Shown: positions 54,936 to 64,000, counted from the stretch's first letter. The stretch is 64,000 nucleotides of DNA from Maricaulis sp. (GCA_017643585.1 JAEPND010000008.1:84331-148330), one strand, 5' to 3'. A program made the numbers and translations. Notes: generated by a model from the letters alone, not told the origin.

Positions 54936-55211
54936 TTATTCGACGGGAATCCCGCAGAAGGCCGCGATGGCTTTCCACGGCAGCGCCGCGGACAGGATCC
55001 CAAGACTGACGATACTCAATCCGGTCAGCACTCGCATCTGTGGGCGAGCAGCGAAACTCATCAGCTTGGCGGCACCAAAGGCCGAGGCCAGAACAGCGGG
55101 CAGCGTGCCGGCAGCAAAGAGCGCCCACAGCGCCCCCAAGATTGTAATGAGACCAACGCCTGCAAGGTTTACATCAAACCCGCTGCGCTGGAGAGATTGC
55201 GACGAAGTCAT
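54936..55211 (-). CDS. Small membrane protein
   Basis: 91 residues with three hydrophobic segments (GVGLITILGALWALFAAGTL, AVLASAFGAAKLMSFAA, VLTGLSIVSLGILSAALPW). No recognised family. Confidence 0.5.
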   Translation of the reverse strand: MTSSQSLQRSGFDVNLAGVGLITILGALWALFAAGTLPAVLASAFGAAKLMSFAARPQMRVLTGLSIVSLGILSAALPWKAIAAFCGIPVE

Positions 55212-55474
55212 CGACGCCCCCGGTTAGTAGTTCCTGTCAGGACTCCGGGGCATGCGCCCATTCCCATAAAATCTGTATGGCAATTTGTCGCGCGACAGGA
55301 TGGATCCATGCGAGGCGGGAAAACTCTGACAATTTTGCCACGCATGATGCGAAAGGCGCGACGGATTAGCGCTTTTGGTTGCGTTTCACTTCCCGCATCG
55401 CCAAAATCGCGCTCAAGAGTCGATCACAGACTCAACAGGGGAGCGAGCAACGACCAGCTCGAGGGGGAAAGAGC

Positions 55475-55729
55475 ATGCCTGCCCAGACACACAGCTTCCA
55501 ATCGGAAGAAGAAGTGCTGCGTTTTCAGAAACATGTCCTGCGCTTTATCGCGCGACTTGATCAGGACAGTCCCGATAACAATGAATGCCTGTTTCTAAGC
55601 AACAACAGAACCGTACGGCGCCAATTGGTAACCGTCGAAGCTACGAGCTCAGGTACACTTGAAGCCTTCAACCGATATCTGCGCAACGCATCTGCAGCGT
55701 ATGATTCAAACGTCGCTGATGCGATCTGA
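55475..55729 (+). CDS. Small hypothetical protein
   Basis: 84 residues from ATG 55475, with GAGGGGG upstream. Soluble and polar: SFQSEEEVLRFQKHVLRFIA, NECLFLSNNRTVRRQLVTVE. No recognised family. It ends three bases before the convergent transaldolase stop. Non-coding 55212-55474 upstream shows nothing else I can name. Confidence 0.6.
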   Translation: MPAQTHSFQSEEEVLRFQKHVLRFIARLDQDSPDNNECLFLSNNRTVRRQLVTVEATSSGTLEAFNRYLRNASAAYDSNVADAI

Positions 55730-55732
55730 CAC

Positions 55733-56383
55733 CTAGAGCGACTGTCCGGTTTTCTTCCAGTCTTCCATGAAGGCGGCCAGTCCCTTGTCGGTCAGCTGGT
55801 GTTTGACCAGGCTCTTGAGCACGTTCGGCGGAACGGTCGAAACATCCGCACCCGCTATGGCGCACTCCTGCACGTGGGCCGCTGAACGGATGGATGCAGC
55901 CAGGATTTCGGTCTCGAAGCCGTAATTGTCGTAGATCGTGCGCAGATCATGGATCAGCTCCATGCCATCAACACCCAGATCGTCCAGACGGCCGATGAAA
56001 GGCGACACATAGGTTGCGCCGGCCTTGGCCGCCATCAATCCCTGATTGGCCGAAAAACACAGGGTGACATTGGTTTGAATACCTTCGCTGACCAGCGCCT
56101 TGCAGGCTTTGAGTCCATCCCACGTCAGCGGCAGCTTGACGACGACATTGGAGGCCACAGCCGCCAGCGTCTTGCCTTCGGCGATCATGGCGTCCGCCTC
56201 CAGTGCGGTCACCTCGGCGCTGACCGGACCGTCGACGATGCTGCAGATCTCGGTGATAACCTCGATGAAATCACGCCCGGATTTCATGATCAGCGAAGGA
56301 TTGGTGGTCACGCCATCCAGCAGGCCGACATCGGCAATCTCGCGAATCTCGGAAACGTCTGCGGTGTCGACGAAAAACTTCAT
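55733..56383 (-). CDS. tal: Transaldolase (fructose-6-phosphate aldolase type)
   Basis: 216 residues from ATG 56383, after GAGGGTGCAGCC. It is a short TalC/FSA-type TIM barrel: [35 protein letters not shown], and [20 protein letters not shown] with the Schiff-base Lys. The later [20 protein letters not shown] is the transaldolase signature. Pentose phosphate pathway. Confidence 0.95.
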   Translation of the reverse strand: MKFFVDTADVSEIREIADVGLLDGVTTNPSLIMKSGRDFIEVITEICSIVDGPVSAEVTALEADAMIAEGKTLAAVASNVVVKLPLTWDGLKACKALVSEGIQTNVTLCFSANQGLMAAKAGATYVSPFIGRLDDLGVDGMELIHDLRTIYDNYGFETEILAASIRSAAHVQECAIAGADVSTVPPNVLKSLVKHQLTDKGLAAFMEDWKKTGQSL

Positions 56384-56453
56384 GGCTGCACCCTCGCTGG
56401 CTGATCTTTCGCCAAGCGACATGACATGTTTGCGTTCCCATGCCAAGCCAATA

Positions 56454-57416
56454 TCAAGACGCGAATACCCGCTTGGCCATGTCGTCGATAAATCCCTCGC
56501 AAGCGTCCGGCTGGGTGACCAGCGGCATGTGCCCGACACCGCTCATGCGCACAAGGTGCAGGTCGGGTAGCACCGACTGGATCGCCTCGATGTGCTTGTC
56601 AGCGACCAGGACAGCGTCGTCATCGCCATAGAGCATGCCCAGCGGCAATTTGATTTGCGCGTAATGATCCTGTTGCTCTGCAATATCCAGCGGGACAGCG
56701 TGCATGTCCGTCGACGCCGCATAGAACGCCACCGGTCGAAGCGAAAGCAGTCCGCCTCCCCGGGTGCGGAAATCCTCTGGAACCGGTTCGGGGGCGAAAA
56801 TCGTTCCCACCACGGCGGCGCCATTGCGGATGGACGCGGGCACGGCAAATGTATTCGCGATCAGGCCGCGCACCGCCGGATTTGGCGCATGCAAGCCGTT
56901 GAACACTGCCGGGGCACTCTCCTGAATAGCCGTCAGCGGCGCGAGCATGGCGAGGCCCCCAAGCAGTTCGGGATGGTCGATTGCCATGCGCAGTGAGATC
57001 GCCCCGCCCAGCGAGTGTCCGACGATCAGTGGTTTCTGCACCCCCTTGCGTCGAATAAAGTCGGCAATCATCGCCGCCTGGTTGGGCAATCGCGCCATGT
57101 CATCACTGTCGCGCTCCGAATGACCGCAGCCCGGACGATCGATCGCGATAACGTGATAGCGTTTCGCCAACCGGTCGATCATCGTGTAGCCGAAATTGTG
57201 AAGGTTTCCGCCCAGCCCGTGGATCAAGAGCAGGGTCGGCCCCTCGCCTTTCTCGACATAGTGAAGACGTCCGCCGGTCACGTCCTGAAAGGCGCCCATC
57301 GGTTTCATCGCCTTGCTGACCTTGCCGGCGACCATGGCTGTAAAACCGGCAAAGCCGAGCAACACCACCATCACCAGCAGGGCCATAGCCGCAAGTACAG
57401 TCAAAACGGTATCCAT
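56454..57416 (-). CDS. Alpha/beta hydrolase, membrane-anchored
   Basis: 320 residues from ATG 57416, one base after the SDR stop region. An N-terminal membrane helix ([20 protein letters not shown]) precedes the hydrolase. [20 protein letters not shown] is the oxyanion-hole loop, and [20 protein letters not shown] holds the nucleophile Ser (GHSLGG). Catalytic Asp is in [10 protein letters not shown], and His in [17 protein letters not shown]. Third gene of the monooxygenase operon, so esterase or lactonase action on the oxidation product is likely. Confidence 0.9.
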   Translation of the reverse strand: MDTVLTVLAAMALLVMVVLLGFAGFTAMVAGKVSKAMKPMGAFQDVTGGRLHYVEKGEGPTLLLIHGLGGNLHNFGYTMIDRLAKRYHVIAIDRPGCGHSERDSDDMARLPNQAAMIADFIRRKGVQKPLIVGHSLGGAISLRMAIDHPELLGGLAMLAPLTAIQESAPAVFNGLHAPNPAVRGLIANTFAVPASIRNGAAVVGTIFAPEPVPEDFRTRGGGLLSLRPVAFYAASTDMHAVPLDIAEQQDHYAQIKLPLGMLYGDDDAVLVADKHIEAIQSVLPDLHLVRMSGVGHMPLVTQPDACEGFIDDMAKRVFAS

Positions 57417-57417
57417 C

Positions 57418-58254
57418 TCACCCCTCCGTCTTGGCACGGCCGAGGCGTCGAGCCATCAGCCCCCAGTAACTCGAAGGCATCAGGCGCTCGAGCCAGTGAA
57501 GAATATGCGCATCCTTGCCGACCAGGACACGGGGCCTGCGACGTTCCACACCACGAAGGATGATATCGGCTGCCTTGCTGGGCGGCATAACGAGGTTCTG
57601 CTCGGCCTGTTTCAGGCCGGCTTCGATCTCTTCCGGGGTCGCGCGCTCGGACATCCGCGCAGATCTGGCGATATTGGTATTCACCCCGCCCGGGTGCACG
57701 GTGGTCACCGAGATTTCCGATCCGGCGAGTTCATGACGCAGGGCGTCGGAGAAACCGCGAACACCAAACTTGCTGGCGCTGTACGCCGTCTGGCCAGCTG
57801 GTGCGATCACACCGAAAATGCTGGAAATATTGGTGATATGCCCGCCACCACTCTCCCGCATCAGGGGCAGGAAGGCGCGGGTCATCCGGATCGGCCCCCA
57901 GAAATTGATGCCGACCAGCCATTCAAAATTCTCTTCAGAGAGCTCTTCGAAAGTTCCGCCGGCCGCGACACCCGCATTATTGAACAGCAAATGGGCAGCA
58001 CCGTGTTCGGCGCGGACAGCCTCTGCAAAATCTGCAATGTCACCGCGGCGACCCACATCGACCCTATGGGTCGTGATCTTGCGCTCATTGCTGGCCAGCG
58101 TGCGTGCGAGCTCTTCAAGGGCAGTTTCGTTGATGTCGGCAAGGGCGAGATTGCACCCGCGTTCCGCAAGGGCGAGCGCAAGCGCACGGCCTATACCGCT
58201 CGCTGCCCCCGTGATCACGGCCGTCTTGCCGGCGAAATCCAGCGCCTCGGTCAT
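57418..58254 (-). CDS. Short-chain dehydrogenase/reductase
   Basis: 278 residues. TAVITGAASGIGRALALALA is the NAD(P)-binding TGxxxGxG, LLFNNAGVAAGGTF the NNAG, and YSASKFGVRGFSDALRHELA the YxxxK active site. Asp of ALADINETALEE suggests NAD preference. ATGA overlap with the monooxygenase above and direct join to the hydrolase below. It may oxidise an alcohol to the ketone the monooxygenase uses. Confidence 0.93.
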   Translation of the reverse strand: MTEALDFAGKTAVITGAASGIGRALALALAERGCNLALADINETALEELARTLASNERKITTHRVDVGRRGDIADFAEAVRAEHGAAHLLFNNAGVAAGGTFEELSEENFEWLVGINFWGPIRMTRAFLPLMRESGGGHITNISSIFGVIAPAGQTAYSASKFGVRGFSDALRHELAGSEISVTTVHPGGVNTNIARSARMSERATPEEIEAGLKQAEQNLVMPPSKAADIILRGVERRRPRVLVGKDAHILHWLERLMPSSYWGLMARRLGRAKTEG

Positions 58255-59768
58255 TCTGCTGCCGCCGCCACGCGATCGGCATCATGCTCGGCTTGCGCGT
58301 CACGACGACCGAATTTCAAAGCGCCGTCTTCCAGCTTGCCATAGCGGATCGCCATCATGTCCTTGATATAGTTCTGATAGGTGCGCCATGGCGGCTTCGT
58401 GCCCTGACGTGGCAAATAGGGTTCCGCCCGCTTGATATAACCCGATTGAAGATTGAGCAGCGGCATCGTCTCGATGTCTGCAGGCGGCTCGGGCACGCAA
58501 TAATCATAGCCATGTTTCTGCATGTGCTTGATCAGGCGACAGACCCGTTCGCACGTCAGATCGATCTTCAGTGTCCAGGACGCGTTGGTATAGCCAAATG
58601 CGATCGCCATGTTCGGGATCGGGCTCAGCATCATGCCGCGATAGCTGATGGATTGGCGGGGGTCGACGGCCTGCCCATCGATATTGAACTCCATCCCGCC
58701 CGCCAGCAGCATTTCCAGCCCCGTGGCGGGTATGATGACATCCGCGTCGAGATGCTCGCCGGATTTCAGTTGGATGCCGGTCTCGGTAAAGCGCTCGATG
58801 TGGTCCGTGACCACCGATGCCGAACCATCCTTCAACACGTCAAAGAAATCGCCATCCGGTGCCGCACAAAACCGTTCATCCCAGGGGTTATATTTCGGGG
58901 TGAAATGCTTATCGACATCCATCTGCTCGCCCAGCTCGGCCCGGATGTGTTTCATCACCATATTCCGGATCATCTGGGGATTTCGTTTGGCCAGCTCGAA
59001 AAAGATAATTGAAATCAGGACGTTTTTGATGCGGGTGGCCGAATAGGCCATGCGGCGCGGCATGATCTTGCGGAAGACATTCGCGACGGGGTCAGTGGCC
59101 GGGCGCGGTGCGATATAGGTCGGAGAACGCTGCAGCATCGTGACGTGACCAGCGGTACCGGCCATGGCGGGTACCAGCGTCACAGCCGTCGCGCCGGAGC
59201 CGATAATGACCACCTTCTTGCCGGTATAGTCAAACCCTTCCGGCCAGAGTTGCGGGTGCACGATATCACCCTTGAAATCCTTCTCACCCTCAAACTTGAC
59301 GATATGTCCGTGGCCATACCGGTAGTAACCGGAGCACATCATCAGGAAACGACACGCAAAATGAATGCGTTCTCCGGTGTCGGTGCGCTTGGCTGTGACT
59401 TCCCATCGCGCCAGGTCCGAATTCCAGTTTGATTCGATCACCCGGTGCTTGAAGTGAATATGTGGGGTGATGCCTGCCTCGTCGGCGGTTTCGGTGACGT
59501 AGCGCTTGATATTCGGTCCATCCGCAAACACCTGCCCGTCTTCCCAGGGTTTGAAGGCATAACCGAAGGTGTGCATGTCGCTGTCGGAGCGGATGCCGGG
59601 ATATTTGAACAGGTCCCAGGTGCCGCCGATGGCCTCGCGCGCCTCCAGGATCGCGTAGGATTGATCCGGACAGCGTGTCGTCAGATGGTGCGCTGCGCCG
59701 ATCCCGGACACGCCAGCGCCCACGATCAGAACGTCCACCGATTGTGACGGTGTAAAACCTTCAGACAT
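58251..59768 (-). CDS. Flavin-containing / Baeyer-Villiger-type monooxygenase
   Basis: 505 residues from ATG 59768, after GGGAGGAAGC. Two Rossmann motifs: VDVLIVGAGVSGIGAAHHL (FAD) and KKVVIIGSGATAVTLVPAMA (NADPH). Between them, FKGDIVHPQLWPE fits the Baeyer-Villiger fingerprint FxGxxxHxxxW(P/D). It inserts oxygen into ketones to give esters or lactones, or oxidises heteroatoms. First gene of a three-gene operon whose leader holds a TetR-like palindrome. Confidence 0.93.
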   Translation of the reverse strand: MSEGFTPSQSVDVLIVGAGVSGIGAAHHLTTRCPDQSYAILEAREAIGGTWDLFKYPGIRSDSDMHTFGYAFKPWEDGQVFADGPNIKRYVTETADEAGITPHIHFKHRVIESNWNSDLARWEVTAKRTDTGERIHFACRFLMMCSGYYRYGHGHIVKFEGEKDFKGDIVHPQLWPEGFDYTGKKVVIIGSGATAVTLVPAMAGTAGHVTMLQRSPTYIAPRPATDPVANVFRKIMPRRMAYSATRIKNVLISIIFFELAKRNPQMIRNMVMKHIRAELGEQMDVDKHFTPKYNPWDERFCAAPDGDFFDVLKDGSASVVTDHIERFTETGIQLKSGEHLDADVIIPATGLEMLLAGGMEFNIDGQAVDPRQSISYRGMMLSPIPNMAIAFGYTNASWTLKIDLTCERVCRLIKHMQKHGYDYCVPEPPADIETMPLLNLQSGYIKRAEPYLPRQGTKPPWRTYQNYIKDMMAIRYGKLEDGALKFGRRDAQAEHDADRVAAAAE

Positions 59769-59803
59769 GCTTCCTCCCTGCCCCTTCTTCGGGCTTTCCT
59801 GAG

Positions 59804-59826
59804 ATTAGTGAACACTGTTCGCTAAT
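59804..59826. promoter_or_regulatory. TetR-type operator palindrome upstream of the monooxygenase operon
   Basis: A 23-base palindrome centred at 59815: half-sites ATTAGTGAACA and TGTTCGCTAAT are inverted repeats matching at 10 of 11 positions. The GAACA-N-TGTTC core is typical of TetR-family operators. It lies 36 bases before the monooxygenase start. No TetR gene is in the window. Confidence 0.7.
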
Positions 59827-59969
59827 TCATGGCAAGGCAGGACGTCCGCGCGGACATGGATCCAGCCGCGCCACATCGATAACCCCTCAGGCTTCTTAGG
59901 TAATTTGAAAGCTGGATTTGCTAGCAAACAAGCCTAATGTCCGCTTCACGACGGAAATACAGGACCTAG

Positions 59970-61760
59970 GTGGTCAACGACCATACGATCTCACGGGCCA
60001 TCAAAGGCCGGATCCTCGCGCGGACCTGTGGCGCGTTCGGGGTCGTTTTGCTCGTCTATCTGGGCCTGGTGTCCATGGCGATGCCGGGCTGGTCCCCCGC
60101 CAAGATCGCAGGTCTCGTGGCCGCTTCCAGCTTCCTTGTCATCGCGGCAATCGCCTGGCGCGGCATCGCTTAATCCATCTGTGGCCATATCTTCATCGGA
60201 CTGGCCGAACTCATGGCTTTCGCGGCCGCCCTGACCAATGGCGGGATTGTGGGCTATGTCACCCCGTTCCTGATCATCGCGCCCATGGCCGCGGGTTACT
60301 TCCTTTCATTGCGCTCCTCGATCTTCTTCGCGGCGATGGCGGTTGGTCTTCTGGGTTTGCATTTATATCTGGACGGCAGCGGGATCTTTTCACCCACGCC
60401 CTACTCTGAAGAGGCAGAGCGGATCGCCAGTTTCATCCTGTTGTCGACCACGACGCTGCTCGGCTTGACCTGTGTCATGGCATTCGCCGGCGCGACCCGG
60501 CGTATGCTGGAAGAAGCGCGCCAGGCCGAACAGGCCAAGGCGGCCTTCCTGGCCAATATGAGCCATGAAATCCGCACCCCCATGAATGGCATTCTCGGGC
60601 TGCTGGAACTGGCCAGGAATACAAGGAGCGGCGTGCCTGACGCCGAGCATGTCCAGATCATGCACTCCTCGGCCCGAACCCTTGTCGCGGTTCTCGATGA
60701 CATTCTCGATATTTCCAAGCTCGAACAGGGCGCGATCGAGATTGAACCCATTGATACGGTCATCGACACGCTGTGCAGTGACGTGCTGAGTTTGTTTGAG
60801 GCCAAGCTGGCCAACACAAGTGTTCTCCTGTCGGTGGATATCGCGCCCGATGTGCCCTGCACCCTGTCGCTCGACCCGACCCGAACTCGCCAGGTCTTGT
60901 GGAACCTGGTCGGCAATGCGGTGAAATTCACTGAGCGCGGTCAGATCACCCTGACACTGGGCCGCTCAGCGCCGGACGAAAACATGCTCCGCTTTGCTGT
61001 AACGGACACCGGAATCGGCATGTCATCCGAGGCCCGCGAAAGGGTTTTCCATCGCTTCTCGCAGGCTGACGCATCCACCACCCGCAAATTCGGCGGTGCC
61101 GGGCTGGGGCTCTCGATCTGCCGCGAACTGGTCGAGCTGATGGGCGGTGAAATCGGTGTGGAAAGCGTCCAGGGCGAAGGCTCGACCTTCTGGTTTACGC
61201 TCCCCCTGTCAGAAGGCAGCCCGATCAGCCAACCGGAAGTCGACGCCGAGGATACGGTCGTGGCAAGCGCCTACTGCATTCTCGTGATCGACGACCAGGC
61301 GATCAATCGCACGGTCGCACAGACCCTGCTGACCCATATGGGACATGAGGTAACAACCGCTGACGGCGGCGAGAGAGGCCTGGACGGCGCTCGCCGCGAA
61401 CGTTTCGATCTGATTTTCATGGACATTCACATGCCTGATCTCGACGGGTTAGAAACCACCAAGGCCCTGCTGGCCGAGGGAGGCGCGTCGACCGGAACGC
61501 CCATTATCGCACTCACGGCCAGTACGATGGATGAAGATCGCCAGAAATATGCCCAGGCCGGTATGAGCGATTGCATAGGCAAACCGCTGGAACTGGACGC
61601 GCTTCAGACCGTCATTGCCGCGCACGCAATGATCGCGCCGCACTACCGGGCTGCCCAGCAATCCACGACAAGACTGACAATGATTGATGAAATGGTGGAG
61701 GGGGTTGGATTCGAACCAACGTACGCTCTCGCGGCCAGATTTACAGTCTGGTGCCTTTAA
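59970..61760 (+). pseudogene. Hybrid sensor histidine kinase, membrane domain split by in-frame TAA
   Basis: One frame from GTG 59970 (after AGGACC) to 61760 is broken only by TAA at 60171-60173. The first 67 residues hold two membrane helices (FGVVLLVYLGLVSMAM, IAGLVAASSFLVIAAIAW). After the stop, SICGHIFIGLAELMAFAAAL continues the membrane domain. Then HisKA (FLANMSHEIRTPMNGILGLL), HATPase (NLVGNAVKFT, DTGIGM, GAGLGLSI), and a receiver (FMDIHMPDLDG, KPLELDAL). Restart at ATG 60213 would give a 515-residue kinase lacking the first helices. The last 22 or so codons run through tRNA-Tyr antisense. Confidence 0.85.
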
Positions 61761-61778
61761 CCACTCGACCACCCCTCC
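61693..61778 (-). tRNA. tRNA-Tyr (anticodon GTA)
   Basis: 86 nt with CCA. Acceptor GGAGGGG/CCCCTCC, anticodon arm CCAGA-CTGTAAA-TCTGG giving GTA, long variable arm, T arm GGTTCGAATCC. The 3' end of the histidine kinase frame overlaps it antisense by 68 bases. Confidence 0.97.
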
Positions 61779-61906
61779 ACAGGGTTTGTGAAACACGACT
61801 TAGCCGGGTCTCACCGGACCTGCAACAAAGGGTCTCAGTAATTGCTGCGACATGTTATGGAGCCGCCCAATCAAGACACCGCCCTGAAACAGGAGCGCGG
61901 ACTATA

Positions 61907-62725
61907 ATGACGAAGCCAACAGACCGCAACACTCGCAAACGCACGGATTACACACGACGCTCCAAGCCTTCTGGCGCAAGCCAATCGGGCTGGATCTGGG
62001 GGCGTCATGCCGTGCTTGCGGCCATCGAAAATCCGCGTCGGGAAATTCTCGACCTGCGGGTGACACTCAATGCTGCACGTGAGTTGCCGGAAGGCACGCC
62101 GCATACGCTGGCCAAGCCGGACGAGATTGATCGCCAGCTGCCCGACAGTGCCGTGCACCAGGGATTCGCGGCCGAGGCCAGAGCGCTCGATCCCGAGCCG
62201 ATCAATGCCGTGCTCGACCCGACTCACGGAACGGTCCTGGTGCTCGACCAGGTTACCGACCCGCACAATGTCGGCGCCATCATGCGTTCCGCGGCCGCTT
62301 TTGGCATCCGCGCCATGGTCATGCAGGACCGCAAGTCCCCGCCCCTGTTCGGTACTGTGTGTAAGAGCGCGGTGGGTGCAGCGGAGCGTGTACCGCATAT
62401 CCGCGTGACCAATATCGCCGACACCCTTCTGGAGATGCGCAAGAAGGGACGTTTTGTCGTCGGTCTGGCGGGTGAAGGCGAACAATCCCTCGCCGATGCG
62501 CTGGCCGGTCCCGACGGACAGGGTCACGGCGCTGGCCTGGTGATTGTCATGGGCTCGGAAGACAAAGGCCTCCGCCCACGTGTGGCAGAGGCCTGTGATG
62601 TTCTCGCGCGCATCCCGATGAGCGAAACAATCGAGAGCCTGAATGTCTCCAATGCGGCAGCGATCACACTCTACGAGGCCGCGAAATGGCGGCCGGTCAG
62701 AAACCGGCCGACCGAGGAGACCTAG
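61907..62725 (+). CDS. rlmB: 23S rRNA 2'-O-ribose methyltransferase, TrmH/RlmB family
   Basis: 272 residues from ATG 61907, with AGGAG 12 bases upstream. A basic leader (RNTRKRTDYTRRSKPSGASQ) precedes the substrate-binding domain (IWGRHAVLAAIENPRREILD) and the SPOUT knot: LVLDQVTDPHNVGAIMRSAA, VMGSEDKGLRPRVAEACDV, RIPMSETIESLNVSNAAAIT. It likely methylates G2251 of 23S rRNA. Stops of rlmB and the next gene interlock (CTAG, 62722-62725). Confidence 0.95.
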   Translation: MTKPTDRNTRKRTDYTRRSKPSGASQSGWIWGRHAVLAAIENPRREILDLRVTLNAARELPEGTPHTLAKPDEIDRQLPDSAVHQGFAAEARALDPEPINAVLDPTHGTVLVLDQVTDPHNVGAIMRSAAAFGIRAMVMQDRKSPPLFGTVCKSAVGAAERVPHIRVTNIADTLLEMRKKGRFVVGLAGEGEQSLADALAGPDGQGHGAGLVIVMGSEDKGLRPRVAEACDVLARIPMSETIESLNVSNAAAITLYEAAKWRPVRNRPTEET

Positions 62726-63741
62726 CGGGAATTTCCGGTGCGCAGCACGGTCCGGCCGTGGCGGCGCCAGTTAATCGATCCCTCGATCTCGTTGATCTCG
62801 ACATCACCGGAACCGTTTTCATTGACGGTGACATTGGTGGCCGTGCCGCCAAAATCGATATCGCCGGAACCATTGATGCGGGCCTCGAACGGCTGCGCCT
62901 GGCCACCGCGCACGCGGATGTCGCCAGAGCCGGAGATACCGGCATTGAAAGCACCATTCATGTTGTCAGCGACAATGTCTCCGGAGCCGGAAATACGGAT
63001 GCTCAGGGACTGAACATCGCCCAGTTCAACGTCGCCGGAACCGGAAATACCGATCTCGACATCGCCATCAACACTGCCGGCTTCGACATCACCGGAACCT
63101 GAAATACCGATATCCATCATGCCGCCGACAGTGCCCATGAAGACATCGCCGGAACCTGAAATGCCGATATCCGCCGTACCGCCGACATTTTGCAGGCGCA
63201 CATCACCGGAACCGGAAATACCGATATCCGCGTCGCCAGCAACATTGCCCGCTTCGAAACGGCCACACTTGGACATGCCGATATCCATGGACGCCATATC
63301 TTCCGCCGTACCGACAAACAGGCTGCGCTCGATTTCCAGTGCCAGATCGGCCGGCGCGGTAATCGTCAGCATCGGGTATTCATCGAGCGACTCGCGACTC
63401 TCGCCCTGCTCCCAGACCTGGTAGCGGTTATTGCGGCTGTTACAGCGCATGCGGCGCATGTTGAGGCCGCCATCGATGACGACTGCGTCGCCAACGGCAT
63501 TGACGCTCGGCGTGGATACATGGCCGCCGGGATTGCTCACAGCGACGGTCACCTCTCCAGATCCGCCGGTCTGGATCTGGACACGACCAGCAAAATTCTC
63601 GATGCGAACGGCGTCTGCGCCGGCAAAGCGCTCGCCGCCCTGAAGGACTACGGCTGACGCATTCGTCGATGCATTCGCGAGACCTGCGACGCCTGCAATC
63701 ACCAGTGCGGACGTCGCAATAAGTGTGGTTTTGGTCGGCAT
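62722..63741 (-). CDS. Exported GIN-domain (DUF2807) repeat protein
   Basis: 339 residues. Signal peptide about 1-24 (TALVIAGVAGLANASTNASA). From about residue 160 to 320 there are nine or so repeats of (I)GISGSGDV-type, as in MDIGISGSGDVEAGSVDGDV and EIGISGSGDVELGDVQ, forming a beta-helix (PF10988, head GIN domain). The DNA between 62860 and 63240 has a matching period of about 57 bases. The family is tied to adhesins or envelope scaffolds. Confidence 0.9.
   Translation of the reverse strand: MPTKTTLIATSALVIAGVAGLANASTNASAVVLQGGERFAGADAVRIENFAGRVQIQTGGSGEVTVAVSNPGGHVSTPSVNAVGDAVVIDGGLNMRRMRCNSRNNRYQVWEQGESRESLDEYPMLTITAPADLALEIERSLFVGTAEDMASMDIGMSKCGRFEAGNVAGDADIGISGSGDVRLQNVGGTADIGISGSGDVFMGTVGGMMDIGISGSGDVEAGSVDGDVEIGISGSGDVELGDVQSLSIRISGSGDIVADNMNGAFNAGISGSGDIRVRGGQAQPFEARINGSGDIDFGGTATNVTVNENGSGDVEINEIEGSINWRRHGRTVLRTGNSR
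62860..63240 (-). repeat. Minisatellite-like repeats within the GIN-domain gene
   Basis: Close copies of a 24-base unit containing CCGGAACCTGAAAT and CCGATATCC recur at about 63095, 63152 and 63209, a 57-base spacing (19 codons), with more diverged copies to the left. Array length may vary by slippage or recombination. Confidence 0.75.
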
Positions 63742-63888
63742 GATTATTCCCTCAAAAATGTCCCTGTTGTCCCCTAGATGCGCGAAACGCCTCTTCCGGA
63801 TGCAAAATAATCACGTCGAGACGCACAAAATGCTGACCGCAACATGACGGTCACTTAATGCGATGGACATAGCGGGTTTGAAAGGGAG

Positions 63889-63917
63889 ATTGGTCTGGCG
63901 GGCGTCCCGCCAGACCA
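63889..63917. repeat. Perfect palindrome near the window end
   Basis: TTGGTCTGGCGGG and CCCGCCAGACCAA pair perfectly around CGT. No T-run follows on either strand, but it lies just past the stop of a partial minus-strand frame and could act as its terminator. Confidence 0.5.
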
Positions 63918-63923
63918 AAGGGG

Positions 63924-64000
63924 CTAGCTGTGAGTTCTCATAAGGTTGTTCACCCGGGCTGAAGCCTTGAGACTGGTTGATGCGAAGCAAACAGCGATCA
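63924..64000 (-). CDS. Partial hypothetical CDS, C-terminal end
   Basis: Minus-strand frame open from the window edge to TAG at 63924-63926. The visible end reads SLKASARVNNLMRTHS, followed at once by the palindrome at 63889-63917. Too short to name. Confidence 0.4.
   Translation of the reverse strand, partial: IAVCFASTSLKASARVNNLMRTHS

Overview
The window looks like a chromosomal segment of a stalked or budding marine alphaproteobacterium, most likely the Maricaulis/Hyphomonadaceae group. That placement is inferred from the gene set: an NDUFA9-type epimerase homologue, a TIGR02300 protein, the aroA-cmk-rpsA-ihfB order, a class II EPSP synthase, an lptC-lptA-lptB-rpoN-hpf-ptsN cluster and a PleD-like GGDEF protein. 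No marker gene such as 16S rRNA is present. Most of the window is dense, high-GC housekeeping DNA. I find three tRNAs: Ala-GGC, Leu-CAG and Tyr-GTA.

Layout. 0-14.3 kb: a LysR regulator facing a 49-codon ORF, a SprA-like protein, aroA-cmk-rpsA-ihfB, a TIGR02300 protein, tRNA-Ala, a Sel1 protein, the LPS-export/sigma-54/PTS-Ntr cluster, and an RNase D-like exonuclease. 14.7-19.4 kb: a small integrative element at the 3' end of tRNA-Leu. 19.5-32.5 kb: the NDUFA9-like protein, uppP, a cation exporter, a GST, queG, a GGDEF protein, two glycosyltransferases, infC, and convergent serA/serB. 33.1-34.7 kb: an IS110/IS1111-type insertion that truncates a MarR regulator next to an ABC-F ATPase. 36.5-51.6 kb: gpx, guaA, a YceI lipoprotein, two acyltransferases, rsmB, guaB, an orphan exbD, rlmE, a Ppx/GppA phosphatase, hspQ, an FAH hydrolase, and two small genes resembling toxin-immunity proteins. 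51.7-64 kb: a TPR protein, a LysR regulator, an isoaspartyl peptidase, transaldolase, a Baeyer-Villiger monooxygenase-SDR-hydrolase operon behind a TetR-type palindrome, a broken hybrid histidine kinase running into tRNA-Tyr, rlmB, and a GIN-domain repeat protein.

The most interesting region is the 4.7-kb tRNA-Leu element. Its left attachment repeat, arm-type integrase repeats at both ends, and a terminator apparently belonging to tRNA-Leu but now 4.7 kb away can all be read directly. Its P4-type integrase and the translationally coupled wHTH-like gene behind it are each open over their whole length except for one in-frame TAG. The integrase TAG falls where the family normally has Trp, and Trp is also a good fit at the second site. 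The element also carries an exported HEAT-like protein of unknown role. A third in-frame stop, TAA, splits the membrane domain of the hybrid kinase at 60 kb. Elsewhere gene packing is extreme: four convergent pairs interlock their stop codons in a 4-base YTAR overlap, serA and serB overlap tail to tail by 30 bases, and one terminator lies inside the end of the opposing gene.
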